Assembly (NCBI GenBank): GCA_016256075.1
Contig: SDVU01000395.1
Coordinates: 1 to 13,927 of the forward strand
Direction: 5' to 3'
Source: Dictyocoela muelleri
Taxonomy: Eukaryota > Microsporidia
DNA: 13,927 nt
Part shown: piece by piece, positions 1 through 8,337 of the stretch
Numbering within the stretch: the first letter of the stretch is position 1
Layout of the letters: every line of letters starts with the position of its first letter
The notes under the pieces: model-generated
Databases searched by the model: none
Seen by the model: only the letters and a program-made list of their open reading frames with translations
What the model was told of the DNA's origin: nothing
Position numbers and translations under genes: made by a program

Positions 1-342
1 TTGTAATTTTTTTCTTAATTATTTGATCTAAATTTTATATCAATTTAAAGGGGGTAACAATGTGTACCGAGTGTATTAATGAATTTTCATTTTTAAAAAT
101 TGATTTTAAAAAAAAATATATCAAAATGAATTTATTTTGATAGGGTATCAAGATGCAAGGGGGCCTTATATTGCACAACAAGTAATATATTAATATTAAA
201 AAACAAAAATAATTAGTAAAACTTTTAATTTTCAATCTAGCTGCAAAAGTTATTACTATCTAAATGTCTTGGTAATCTTCTTTATTCTTTAAAATAGATA
301 AAAAACTTTTATTTTTGACATAGAATTATAAAAAAATATTTA
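1..342. other. Gene-free AT-rich stretch
   Basis: I see no supportable gene, RNA or repeat here. The longest open frame, on the minus strand, is a hydrophobic Ile/Leu/Phe-rich translation of the kind random AT-rich DNA gives, with no recognisable motif. Confidence 0.6.
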
Positions 343-382
343 GGTCGAAAAAACCACCGTTTCGACCCGCGGATCAAAACGG
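343..382. repeat. Two overlapping, mutually exclusive small hairpins
   Basis: GGTCGAAA (343-350) pairs perfectly with TTTCGACC (360-367). CCGTTT (357-362) pairs with AAACGG (377-382). The stems share bases 360-362, so both cannot form at once. The block is unusually GC-rich for its surroundings and lies just before the large hairpin at 406-498. What it does is unknown. Confidence 0.55.
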
Positions 383-405
383 AGGCTTAGTGAAATTCTT
401 GGAGA

Positions 406-498
406 ATCCATAATTCTAGGATAAAATTTTATAATTATCTATATATTACTATATTTAATATATAGGTAATTATAAAATTTTGTCCAAGAATAATGGAT
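406..498. repeat. Long hairpin with 43-bp arms
   Basis: The left arm (406-448) and right arm (456-498) are inverse complements with about four mismatches over 43 bp and a loop of about 7 bases. Two of the mismatches would be G-T(U) wobbles in one strand's transcript. This is far longer than chance allows even in AT-rich DNA. It is probably a miniature foldback element, and no terminal motif ties it to a known superfamily. Confidence 0.75.
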
Positions 499-1102
499 AC
501 CGAAAATTTAATAATATTTTTGTATTTATACTTATTCTTAAGTTCAATTTTATAGGAGTCTCTAACCCTTTGTAGTACCAAATTTTTTACACTAGTGTAT
601 ATTATAAAAAAACTATTCTAACTATATTCCCCACGCATAAAAAATAAGCAATCGTAAACCCCCATAAATGTTTTCTACAGTAAAATTCAATAAGAAGAAA
701 AAAATGCCTAAATTTTTTTATATCTCCATAATTGAAACCGCATTATAATAAATCCTTTTTTCTTCCACTGTCCATATAATTTTTTCTCTTCCTTATAATT
801 GCTTTTACGCCTTTATAATATACTTTTGCCAAAATAATTTACTTCCATATTTTTTATGTGTTCCAGTCTAAAGTCTAATGAATATTTAAAACAGAATCTT
901 TCAAATTCTGAATTACAGTAAAGCCATTTCTCTCAAATTTGATAAATAGGTGCTAATGGTGTGTGTAATGCGCTGGGCTATATATAATATAATTATCTAT
1001 ATTTTTTATAAAAAACCCAATTCATTAATAAAAAATAGTTATATTAGTTATAATTTATTATTTTAGGTTCTATGGCCAAAGGTACATATAATAATTGCTA
1101 GG
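499..1102. other. Gene-free AT-rich stretch
   Basis: No coding or RNA gene is supported. Two weak points are worth recording. The minus strand around 610-665 carries TTTACGAT followed by a T-run and a G-run, resembling the duplicated segment at 4701 and 5301. A motif starting GCTAATGG at 953 recurs at about 1220. Confidence 0.5.
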
Positions 1103-1222
1103 AAATTTATGCGGATCTGGTCTCTGAGTGATATTTTTCTTTAATAATAAAAATATTGCGGCAATTTTTGCGGATTCGAGTCTCTGAGTGACATTTTTCT
1201 TTAATAAAATAAATGTTGCGCT
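1103..1222 (+). repeat. 60-bp tandem duplication (two units)
   Basis: Units 1103-1162 and 1163-1222 match along their length, and the TCTCTGAGTG core at 1121 and 1181 shows an exact 60-base period. Each unit runs from a GCGGAT core through a TTTTTCTTTAATAA segment to a TTGCG end. It is flanked at a distance by a short direct repeat, GCTAATGGYGTGT, at 953 and 1220, so the pair may lie inside an older element. Confidence 0.75.
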
Positions 1223-1991
1223 AATGGCGTGTTTTACTCGCTGCGTGCACTACATAATTTAGAGCCTTTACAAAAAAATAAATTATTAAACTGTCATTTT
1301 GTTGATAAAGTTTTTTCCCCTGGTTTATAGGATTCCTAGAAATAAGAGAGATCTTAATGTTTTATAGCAAAATTTTTAATATTAATTAGTGAATTAAAAA
1401 GAAAAATATTGTGCTTCAATAAAAAAAATAAAATCACAGTAATATTTAAGGTAAAAAAACAAAAAGTAATATAATCAATAGATTTGGTATTGTTATGTAA
1501 TTGCAAGAGCGTATGTATTATTGCTTGTTTTAAAAGTGAAACTTGTAATAATCTAAGAAGATTGTCGTTTTAATATGATAAAACTTCATGATCAAGTAAT
1601 AAATTGTGCCCGATAGTCATATTTTTCTCTATAGAAACATTTATACCCAATTTTCTCATTTTAAACGTTTATTAAAAATTTTAATTGATAGTTTTTTAAA
1701 AACGTGGTTTACTTGAAGATAAAGAACCGAAAAACACCATTTTAATATCTTAGATAAGGGTTTTTAAAAGAATCCACATAAAATTTTATCACTTCCTTGA
1801 TACATTTAGCCATTTTCTCGAGATATAAAAAATATTTCATTATTTTTTCTAAAATTTGAGAAAATCTTGCCTGGTACCCAAGATTTTCTTCATGATACTC
1901 AATTATTCAAGATTTAATCATGATACATGTTAGAGAAGATTTTTCATTATACACGTCTAGACAATATTTTTACAGGATATAAACTTTGCAT
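1223..1991. other. Gene-free AT-rich stretch with one small hairpin
   Basis: The only structure I can support is a perfect 11-bp hairpin: AGAAAATCTTG (1859-1869) pairs with CAAGATTTTCT (1879-1889) around a 9-base loop containing the palindrome GGTACC. Nothing else here resembles a gene. Confidence 0.5.
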
Positions 1992-2055
1992 CACTGAGTA
2001 CAATTTTTCTCTTTAGTGAGTGCAAAATTTTTTTCGTTTAGTGAGAGGTAAAATC
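1992..2055 (+). repeat. Three degenerate short tandem units
   Basis: ACTGAGTAC, TAGTGAGTGC and TAGTGAGAGG each start a unit of about 22-25 bases followed by an A/T run. Divergence between the units suggests an old tandem repeat. Confidence 0.4.
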
Positions 2056-2204
2056 CATTTAGCTTATGCGATTTCTGCAGGTAATATACAAAATTTTGAA
2101 GATTTTATATTTATATTATAAGATGTGTTTATAAAACATATATTTAAAATATAATTATGCATTTTCTCATTTGTGAATAGTTAAAAGGTTTAAGATAAAA
2201 AATA

Positions 2205-2284
2205 TAATTTTTCAATGGTAATATAAATAAATGATAAAATTGCTAAAAAATAAAAAAAATTCATATTATATAAACGAAAAAAGG
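2205..2284 (+). repeat. Left copy of an 80-bp direct repeat
   Basis: The sequence from TAATTTTTCAATGG onward is repeated at 2985-3064 with moderate divergence. The left copy ends just outside a left inverted repeat and the right copy begins just after the matching right inverted repeat. The two therefore bracket a 700-bp insert the way target duplications would, although 80 bp is far too long for an ordinary target duplication. Confidence 0.65.
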
Positions 2285-2439
2285 GGTTTCGCCTCAACTC
2301 GACTTTGAAAAAGGCGTTTATTCGTCACAGAATATATTAAAAAAAGACATTTACATAAAATATAGTGATTATTAATAGTCGACATGGAAGAAAGTTGAGG
2401 TGTCATAACAATTTTATATATAAAATTGCAGATCATTTG

Positions 2440-2820
2440 ATCTGATTGTGATTAGGGGGGAATGTCAACTCACCATTAGCGAGATACGGCGATCCACCGC
2501 CTATCACAATCTTTTACATTTGTTTCATCCTGTTTAAATTATACGTCACTACTTTGCAATATAAAAGTCCATATATATATATATTCGATTTCTGTTTTAT
2601 AAATGACTCTCAATATTCAAGTAATTATAGGCTATTTTATATATTGCAATTTCCTGCTGATTGCCGAGATGCGTCGCCGCACTCTTCACCACTCCTAAAG
2701 GACTCACTATTCTTTTATTCTCATATTAGACTGTGTCTTCATCAGCTATACCACATTCTACAACTGTATATTTATAATATAGTTCTATATTTATTGACCG
2801 CTTAATTTCGACATTAATCA
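2440..2820 (-). mobile_element. SINE-like body, copy D (divergent, minus strand)
   Basis: Read on the minus strand from about 2818, it shares with the copies at 10333 and 13227 the start (ATTAAGCGG), GTGGTATAGCT, the block GCGGCGACGCATCTCGGCA, GAGTCATTTATAAAAC and AGTGACGTAT. It has drifted most in the last 90 bases. The box-like motifs of the other copies are not recognisable there, but a 14-base hairpin GGCG-GTGGAT-CGCC (2488-2501) sits where they have GGAGA-CAAC-TCTCC. A tRNA-like segment lies about 30 bases upstream in the same orientation. Confidence 0.65.
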
Positions 2821-2847
2821 TATAAAAAAATTACGAAACGAAATTAA

Positions 2848-2895
2848 ATAGATGCTTTAATTTTACATTCAAAAGTGTTAAACCAAGGTTTATGT
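2848..2895 (-). repeat. tRNA-like head of SINE-like copy D
   Basis: The minus strand reads TGGTTTAACACTTTTGAATG followed by TAAAATTAAAGCATC. This matches the tRNA-like segments at 5600-5672 (minus) and 13141-13205 (plus). Only the part from the D-loop to the variable region is recognisable. The T-arm (B box) is not evident. Confidence 0.5.
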
Positions 2896-2984
2896 CTTAA
2901 TTCTACATTAACAAATAACTCTTTTCCAAAAAAAAACTCTATGGCGAGTTGACGCATTTTTAAAAAAGACGAGTTGACGCCGCC

Positions 2985-3064
2985 TAATTTTTCAATAGTA
3001 ACAACAATAAATAGTAAAATAGGCTAAAAATAATAAAATTTTTATATCATATAAATAAAAAAAA
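2985..3064 (+). repeat. Right copy of the 80-bp direct repeat
   Basis: This is the partner of 2205-2284. It begins at TAATTTTTCAATAG, immediately after the right inverted repeat of the insert, and runs to an A-rich end. Confidence 0.65.
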
Positions 3065-3224
3065 GATGAAAGTATAATTTTTGATAGTTTATATTAAATT
3101 AAAAAAAAAATAAAATATAATAAAAAAGTATAGGGGTCGTCTAGCGTAAGTGAATCAGGAGTAATAGATTATACTTAGCATTTTTTTAATAATTTAATTA
3201 AACAGAATAAAAATCGCAAATACG

Positions 3225-3540
3225 TTGAGACTAGTACCAGAATATGGAAAATTTTTTAATAAAAGTTTCTTATTATAGAAAACAATTATTTTATATATAA
3301 GCGTATCTAAGTATAATTAACATCTTTACTAGTTTTCACAAACTATAAATAGAAAAATTATTTCACTTATAAATTTCTATTCGGAAAGTTTCTTAGCAAA
3401 ATATTATTTTCTATTTATAGTTTAAAGAAAACTACTGAAAAACAATTATAATACTTAGATACACTTACATATAAAATAATTGCTTTATCTAATAGATATC
3501 TATATACAAATAAATTTCCATATTTTGGCACTAGTGCCAA
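3225..3540. mobile_element. Foldback (MITE-like) element, 316 bp
   Basis: The left arm from TTGAGACTAGTACC (3225) and the right arm ending at 3540 (TTGGCACTAGTGCC in reverse complement) are inverse complements with gaps over roughly 140 bases each. Strong blocks include AATATGGAAA, CAATTATTTTATAT, GTATCTAAGTAT and AAACTATAAATAGAAAA. Only a short unpaired centre remains. There is no coding sequence. No clean target duplication is visible, although TA occurs near both flanks. The right tip contains the perfect palindrome GGCACTAGTGCC (3527-3538). Confidence 0.75.
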
Positions 3541-3896
3541 TATGTTAGTTGAAATATATATTTAATATTTCTTAAAAGAATTAAAATTTATTTTGAATGG
3601 ATAATTAAATAACATCTTCTGAATAATATTTTGTTATGCAACATCAATATTTTTACCATTAATCAATGTTATTTTCTCATTTATATAATTAAGTCGGAAA
3701 ATATTGATTATCCTCTTCTTAGACATCTTCTTATGAAAAAAATTTTAAATATTAGATAAACACTAACTAAGGATAATAAAATTATTTAAATGTCTTATAT
3801 ACATATTTCAGTTCCTACCCAGTTGTGGATTGGAAAAAAGGAGCTTAAGAAAAAGTATAAATAGAAAATATTTATGATTTTTTGCTAATTTATAAT
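3541..3896. other. Gene-free AT-rich stretch
   Basis: I see no gene, RNA or clear repeat in this spacer between two mobile-element-like structures. Confidence 0.5.
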
Positions 3897-4718
3897 CATA
3901 AACTTTTTGGGTCTTGTTCGGTATCATGCCCACCACTAAGGTAGCAATTTGGAATCGATTATTTCATTTTTTTCAATTTTTAATTCCTAATGGTTTGAAA
4001 AAATAAAAATTATTTTTAAAAAATTATTAAATAAAAATATTTATAAATTATTTATCGAATTGAAAAAAAATATTTTAATTAAATTTTATCAAAATTAAAT
4101 TAAAAACAGTGTTAAAAACTTCATACCAATAAAAAAATATTAGATTTATTTAAAAATTTTCAATAATTATTTAAAGAATATCTCGGAAATATCCTTAAGA
4201 TTGTGGATCTGGTCAAATTTCCCATTAATAAATTAAGCAACAAATATTGAAATTTAAAACAATAATTAAAATCGAATTTTAAATAAATTAAAATCAAATT
4301 TTAGTAAATTGTAATCTAATTTAATATTTTTTCAGAATAAGATTTACCAGTGTGATTATTATTACATATTTCAATCATAGGCTTTTTTATTTCTTTTCAA
4401 AAGTATTAACAGGCCTGAATATCAAAAATTTTTTATTTATAAAAGTAACCTGCGTTGGTAATCTTTAATTTTTACAATTAATTCTTAACATAACTCTGAT
4501 ATAGTCTCAAATTACTCACACCGGGGGATCTAGGGATTAGATCCGGGATTTCTATGTTTAATACATTTTTAAAACTTTCATATAAAATAAAATTTTTATC
4601 CATATGGGCTACCTTTTTATAAAAAAAATTTGCTTTTGTTCGGTATTATGCCCACATTTATTTTTTGAAAAAATTTATGGTCTGCATAATACCGAACAAG
4701 ACCCGAAAATTTTATACC
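3897..4718. mobile_element. Putative short-TIR element of about 820 bp
   Basis: TTGTTCGGTATCATGC follows GGGTC from 3909 on the plus strand. Its near-identical inverse complement, GCATAATACCGAACAA (4684-4699), precedes GACCC. The similarity extends outward through ATAAA and T-rich bases on both sides, giving terminal repeats of about 33 bp. A third copy of the motif lies inside on the plus strand (4636-4651). The interior (3935-4635) is non-coding AT-rich DNA with nothing recognisable apart from a small hairpin, GGATCTA/TAGATCC (near 4527-4545). I did not find a target duplication. Confidence 0.5.
4636..4699. repeat. Perfect 16-bp inverted repeat
   Basis: TTGTTCGGTATTATGC (4636-4651) and its exact inverse complement (4684-4699) surround 32 bases that themselves pair partly (A/T-run arms around GAAA). 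The right arm is also the right terminus of the putative element at 3897-4718, so this may be a nested end-to-end insertion. Confidence 0.7.
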
Positions 4719-4812
4719 ATTTGTGATATACATATGCGTAGTTTACGATTTTTTTAGAAGGTGTGTAAGGTTGGTAATAACCAAAATTTTGACCCTCGGT
4801 GGAAAATTTAAA
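4701..4812 (+). repeat. Copy 1 of a 110-bp dispersed direct repeat
   Basis: It shares with 5301-5410 the ordered blocks TTATACC-TTTGT, GCGTAGTTTACGAT, a T-run, a G-rich stretch, GGTAATA and AAATTTT. The two copies lie 600 bases apart and bracket the foldback element at 4820-5252. Confidence 0.65.
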
Positions 4813-4819
4813 AAGGGTA

Positions 4820-5252
4820 GCACGAGAACTCGCCACGATTTTTTTTATAAAAAATATAATAATTTCTTATTTTCAATAATAATAATTGATTAACCTTCCC
4901 TAGACGTTTTCCCTAAAAAATTTTATAATTACCAAATATGGAAACACCAAAGTATAATATTTTTTATATTGTTTTATATACATATTGTTGAAATCAGTTT
5001 TATATAAACTTTATGTGCCGTTTATATGAAAACCAGATTTTAAAATACCTATATAAAACCATAAAAAAATTTATTATACTTTTACATTTCCATATTTGGT
5101 AATTTGTAAAAATTTTCTGGAGATAGTGTATAAGGATTGTTATAATTAAATATTCTTGTTAAAACTAAGAAATTGTTAAAATTTTTTATAAAAAACTTTC
5201 GTGTCGACTTCTCGCGATGAGCTCGCACTACGCTAACAGCGAGTTCTCGTGC
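4820..5252. mobile_element. Foldback element, 433 bp
   Basis: Both tips carry the exact 14-bp inverted repeat GCACGAGAACTCGC (4820-4833 and 5239-5252). Interior blocks continue as inverse complements almost to the centre: TTTTTTATAAAAAAT, AATTTCTTA, AATTACCAAATATGGAAA, AAAGTATAAT, TTTTATATA, and finally AAATCAGTTTTATATAAAC against GTTTATATGAAAAC-C-AGATTT around position 5024. The right arm holds an extra segment of about 35 bp with its own GAGCTCGC-type repeats. There is no coding content. A transcript would fold into one very long hairpin. Confidence 0.75.
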
Positions 5253-5300
5253 AGCGTATTGAAAACACGTTTTTACAATATGTATATAAAAATATATAAA

Positions 5301-5410
5301 TAAAATCTTATACCCTTTGTCAATTCCATATTGCGTAGTTTACGATATTTTTTATAGGGGGTGCTTAGTTGGGTAATAGCACAAATTTTTACCTTAAATA
5401 AAAAAATTAA
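5301..5410 (+). repeat. Copy 2 of the 110-bp dispersed direct repeat
   Basis: This is the partner of 4701-4812, beginning about 48 bases right of the foldback element. Its G-run is longer (GGGGG) and its right part is diverged. Confidence 0.65.
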
Positions 5411-5567
5411 AAAAATCATAAAAAACATGGACTTTTTTAGAATATCAGAATTTATTCTTCTATTCATTTTTTAAAATTTTTAAAAAAAAATTTCACACAT
5501 TTTTTTTAAAAAAATTCATTTTTTGAAAAATAAAAATGTAAATTTTTTCCCCTCAAAATCGTTTAAG

Positions 5568-5672
5568 GGTTAACGTCAATTCCAATTTCTTATTAAAGTG
5601 ACGTCTGAGGATTTCGAACCTGATACTTAAATTTTACATTCAAGAGTGTTAACCATTGAGTTATCTGCCCCT
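5568..5672 (-). repeat. tRNA-like SINE head with a stub of the body
   Basis: On the minus strand from 5672 it starts GGGGCAG, then AACTCAATGGTTAACACTC, a stem-forming CTTGAAT-GTAAA-ATTTAAG, and a B-box-like GGTTCGAAATCC. It is about 73 bases, like a tRNA, but the acceptor arm does not close, the D stem does not pair and the T loop has an extra base, so it is not a working tRNA. Beyond it, GGAATTGACGTTAACCC (5584 down to 5568) resembles the body start of the SINE-like family, after which similarity stops. Confidence 0.55.
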
Positions 5673-6265
5673 ACTACATTTTATAAAATTTGAATTTGTT
5701 TACACCAAGAAAATTAATTTTCTTTTAGTTTCTAAATATAACACTTTCGCCATCAGACTATTCATAAAATTGATAATATTCAATTTTAAATTCTAAATTT
5801 CATATTTTTTAAAAATAATACTTAAAAAATATTTATTTCTAAAAAGGAATTACATTACTATAAATAAAGGATAAGTATTAAAAAAATAAAAAATTTAAAC
5901 AAAAATAAAACATACAAATATGAATTAAATTTATAAAGTTGAAATAAATAAATTAATTTTAAATAATTTTAAATTTTAATATGATTTTGAAACTTAAATG
6001 AGTGATATGAATGTTTTAACAGGCAATAATAAAAATTAAATTTTAAAACAAATAAATATTTATCTGTATCTTAGTCTTCTAAATATGAAATTTTTAAAAT
6101 TCAAAATTATACATTTAATTAATAATAGATATTATAATTTTTATTTAAAAAAAATTAACAATTTCTTAATTAAAAATTTTCATAATAAAAAAATTCTCAA
6201 TTAAAAAATTTCTTAATATAAATTTTTTTTACTTTTAATTTTATACAATATTCCATAAATAGAAA
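5673..6265. other. Gene-free spacer downstream of the TBC gene
   Basis: Extreme AT-rich sequence with no open frame or repeat I can support. It contains the 3' flank of the TBC gene. I cannot place a polyadenylation site with confidence. Confidence 0.5.
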
Positions 6266-7852
6266 TCACTCTAAATTTTTAGATTCTATTTTTATACTTT
6301 TTAATTTTTCTTCAAAATAAATTAAATCGTTATTCTCCATAAAAAACTCTAAAAAATCAATCAAAAGATCCGTATTACAAGGTATAATATCTAAATTTCC
6401 CATAAACTGCAACAATTCTTCTTTCGGACAATTATAAATGTCATTTTTAAAGTATCGCAACAATGCAGCTGAAAAAAATAAAATCGCAACAAAGCCATAT
6501 GCCATGAAAACATCCCAAACCCTCAAAACAACTGAAATATCGAATCTCGAAAATAAAGTTAAATGCCAGCCATGAATAAAAACACTTATATCAATATCTT
6601 GTTCTTCGATATATGTTAATATTTCAGGAACTGTCATTAATAGCACTTCTCGCTGTATCTTAAGAAATTTATTAATTCCACTCAAGTCTCTATCAAAAAG
6701 TGTGTCGAGGTTGTTCTTTTGAATAAGTGCGATTAAAAGTTTAAATGCTTCTATTTCGGGAAAATACATCAAAATAATACCAACAAAATTACTCATTCCT
6801 TGGCAATATCCAATTTCAGGTACGAGATTTGCATAGGCTACTAAAATTCTGAATAATTTTCTTTGACCTCTACCATATTCATCATAAAACATTCGATGCT
6901 TGCGAAGAGTTCTTTGAATATCAACATGTATTTGGTATTCATAACCACAACTTTTTTCGACTAAAAATTTGTAAATTTTCGTCCAGTCAATGAAATAATT
7001 GTCGAAAGAATTATTGAAATCTTTAATATCATGATCTTTAATATTCTTTTTATCTTTAATATTCTTTTTATCTTTAATATTCTTTTTATCTTTAGCTAAA
7101 TCTTTAATATTTTCTTTATTTTCAAAAAATTCAAATTCCTTTAAATGGAAATCCTCGAAAATAATTTTTTTTAATTCAATTTTTTCTTTTAACCCTCGTC
7201 TAACAACAAAATCAAAAATTTTTCTTTTATTTTCAATCTGATGTTTAAAATTATTTTCATAATCATAATTTTGAAGAAGTCTTCGCCAAATAGTAAATTT
7301 CAAGAAAAGAGGGATTCCTTTAAAAACATTTTTTCTTATAAAATTTAGTTCTGTATTATTCCATTTACACATTTCAGCATAATTTTCGTTATTATCTTTT
7401 GGTTCGTTGCAATAGAATCCATATTTATCGCAATGTTTTTTGGTGTGATTTTCAGGTTTTGTTTTTTTTGAGTATAAACTTTTCATTTCAATAATTTCAT
7501 TAATTTGGTGAATCTCATTCATATCATCAATTTTATTAATATTGATTTTCTCATTGTTAATATCATCAAAATTGATCATCTCATTGTTAATATTATTTAT
7601 ATCATTATTATTGTTATCAATATTAATCATCTCATTGTTAATTTTCCTGATATCGATCATTTTTTCACTCCTTATAATTTGACTTATTCCATGAAATTTT
7701 GTATTTTTATCTAAATTTTTATTTTTATCTAAATTTTTATTTTTATCTAAATTTTTATCTAAATTTGTATTTTTACCTAAATTTGTATTTTTATCTAAAT
7801 TTGTATTTTTATCTAAATTTTTATCTAAATTTTTATTTTTACTTTTTGTCAT
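6266..7852 (-). CDS. TBC-domain Rab GTPase-activating protein
   Basis: A 528-residue protein that should speed GTP hydrolysis by a Rab-type GTPase on internal membranes. Known TBC chemistry uses an arginine and a glutamine finger, and both are present: IHVDIQR with D311 and R314 (motif IxxDxxR), and GYCQGM with Q351 (motif YxQ). Other TBC marks are GIPLFLKFTIWR (179-190), FHGW-type HGWHLTLFSRFD (427-438) and VVLRVWDVF (441-449). The domain runs from about 178 to 470. Residues 4-51 are N-L-D-K-N repeats and 66-115 are Asn/Ile-rich. A Lys-rich insert (about 202-280, with KKNIKD units) splits the first TBC motif from the catalytic part. The start is the first ATG of the frame. The repeat-rich N terminus makes a later start, such as M65, possible. 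No signal peptide or membrane segment is seen. The partner Rab cannot be named. Confidence 0.9.
   Translation of the reverse strand: MTKSKNKNLDKNLDKNTNLDKNTNLGKNTNLDKNLDKNKNLDKNKNLDKNTKFHGISQIIRSEKMIDIRKINNEMINIDNNNNDINNINNEMINFDDINNEKININKIDDMNEIHQINEIIEMKSLYSKKTKPENHTKKHCDKYGFYCNEPKDNNENYAEMCKWNNTELNFIRKNVFKGIPLFLKFTIWRRLLQNYDYENNFKHQIENKRKIFDFVVRRGLKEKIELKKIIFEDFHLKEFEFFENKENIKDLAKDKKNIKDKKNIKDKKNIKDHDIKDFNNSFDNYFIDWTKIYKFLVEKSCGYEYQIHVDIQRTLRKHRMFYDEYGRGQRKLFRILVAYANLVPEIGYCQGMSNFVGIILMYFPEIEAFKLLIALIQKNNLDTLFDRDLSGINKFLKIQREVLLMTVPEILTYIEEQDIDISVFIHGWHLTLFSRFDISVVLRVWDVFMAYGFVAILFFSAALLRYFKNDIYNCPKEELLQFMGNLDIIPCNTDLLIDFLEFFMENNDLIYFEEKLKSIKIESKNLE
7035..7096 (-). repeat. In-frame 18-bp repeat coding KKNIKD
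   Basis: Three to four units of an 18-base repeat encode Lys-Lys-Asn-Ile-Lys-Asp in the linker inside the TBC domain (about residues 253-273). The period is a multiple of three, so changes in copy number keep the frame. Confidence 0.75.
7700..7843 (-). repeat. In-frame minisatellite coding NLDKN units
   Basis: Repeats of 12 and 18 bases encode N-L-D-K and N-L-D-K-N-T/K at residues 4-51 of the TBC protein. One unit carries NLGKN. The array is probably length-variable and would form a charged disordered tail. Confidence 0.8.
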
Positions 7853-8225
7853 ATTTTTTGTTCAGGTTTTATTTAAATTCAATTTTTGAAACTATTTTTG
7901 TTAAAATCTGAAACTGTGAGGTAATGTCTCAGTTTTTTATCTTAAGAGTAACATTTTTACTTTTTTTTTAAAACTTAAAAAGTGTTTTTTAGAGAAAATT
8001 TAGTGGTGTTTTTTAGATTTGAAGATTGTGTTGTTACATAGTCTTTTAATTTCACATTTTATAAAAAAATTAAAAGTAATATGTCTGTTTACAATTCTTT
8101 GTCTGTTCTTTTACTTAGATGAGTAAGGGTTTAATTGTAGTTTTTAATTTAAGTTTTAAGTAATTTTTGAAAAGTAAGTCTATTTAAGGAAATTAAGAGA
8201 AAATGATCTAAAAATAATTTAAAAA
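7853..8225. other. Upstream region of the TBC gene
   Basis: Non-coding AT-rich DNA before the TBC start. Unlike AC19, no CCC or GGG run lies within 30 bases of the ATG. The nearest candidates on the minus strand are AAAACCTGAAC and a GAATTTAAAT stretch. No other gene or RNA is seen. Confidence 0.45.
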
Positions 8226-8337
8226 TATTTATTATAAAAAGGTATTTATTGTAAAAAGGTATTTATTGAAAAAAGCTATTTATTGAAAAAAGCTATTTAT
8301 TGAAAAAGCTATTAATAAAGTATTTATAAAAAAGATA
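8226..8337 (+). repeat. 17-bp minisatellite
   Basis: About five units of TATTTATTGAAAAAAGC or TATTTATTGTAAAAAGG, then two shortened and diverged units. Neighbouring units share the same variants (GG, GG, then GC, GC, GC), as expected from stepwise slippage or unequal exchange. Confidence 0.8.

Larger units (their letters stand above)
2288..2984. mobile_element. Putative TIR-bounded element (TIR core CAACTCG)
   Basis: The left end (2288-2325) has CCTCAACTCGAC, an A-rich spacer, GGCG and TTCGTC. The right end (2944-2984), read in reverse complement, has GGCGTCAACTCGTC, an A/T spacer and then GCGTCAACTCGCC. The ends are inverted and alike, though imperfect. Inside is a minus-strand copy of the SINE-like family (about 2440-2895). 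No transposase is visible, so this would be non-autonomous, and the superfamily cannot be assigned. Confidence 0.45.

Noticed and set aside
375-405. Small-subunit rRNA fragment (GTGAAATTCTTGGA)
   Set aside because: The match to the conserved rRNA stretch is only about 14 bases and the flanks do not continue as rRNA.
2554-2805. 83-codon plus-strand open frame
   Set aside because: It lies antisense over SINE-like copy D and has no recognisable motif.
5600-5672. A functional tRNA gene on the minus strand
   Set aside because: The length and B box fit, but the acceptor ends do not pair, the D stem does not close, and the base before the would-be anticodon is not T.
7505-7911. Two plus-strand open frames
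   Set aside because: They are antisense shadows of the repeat-rich N-terminal part of the TBC gene.
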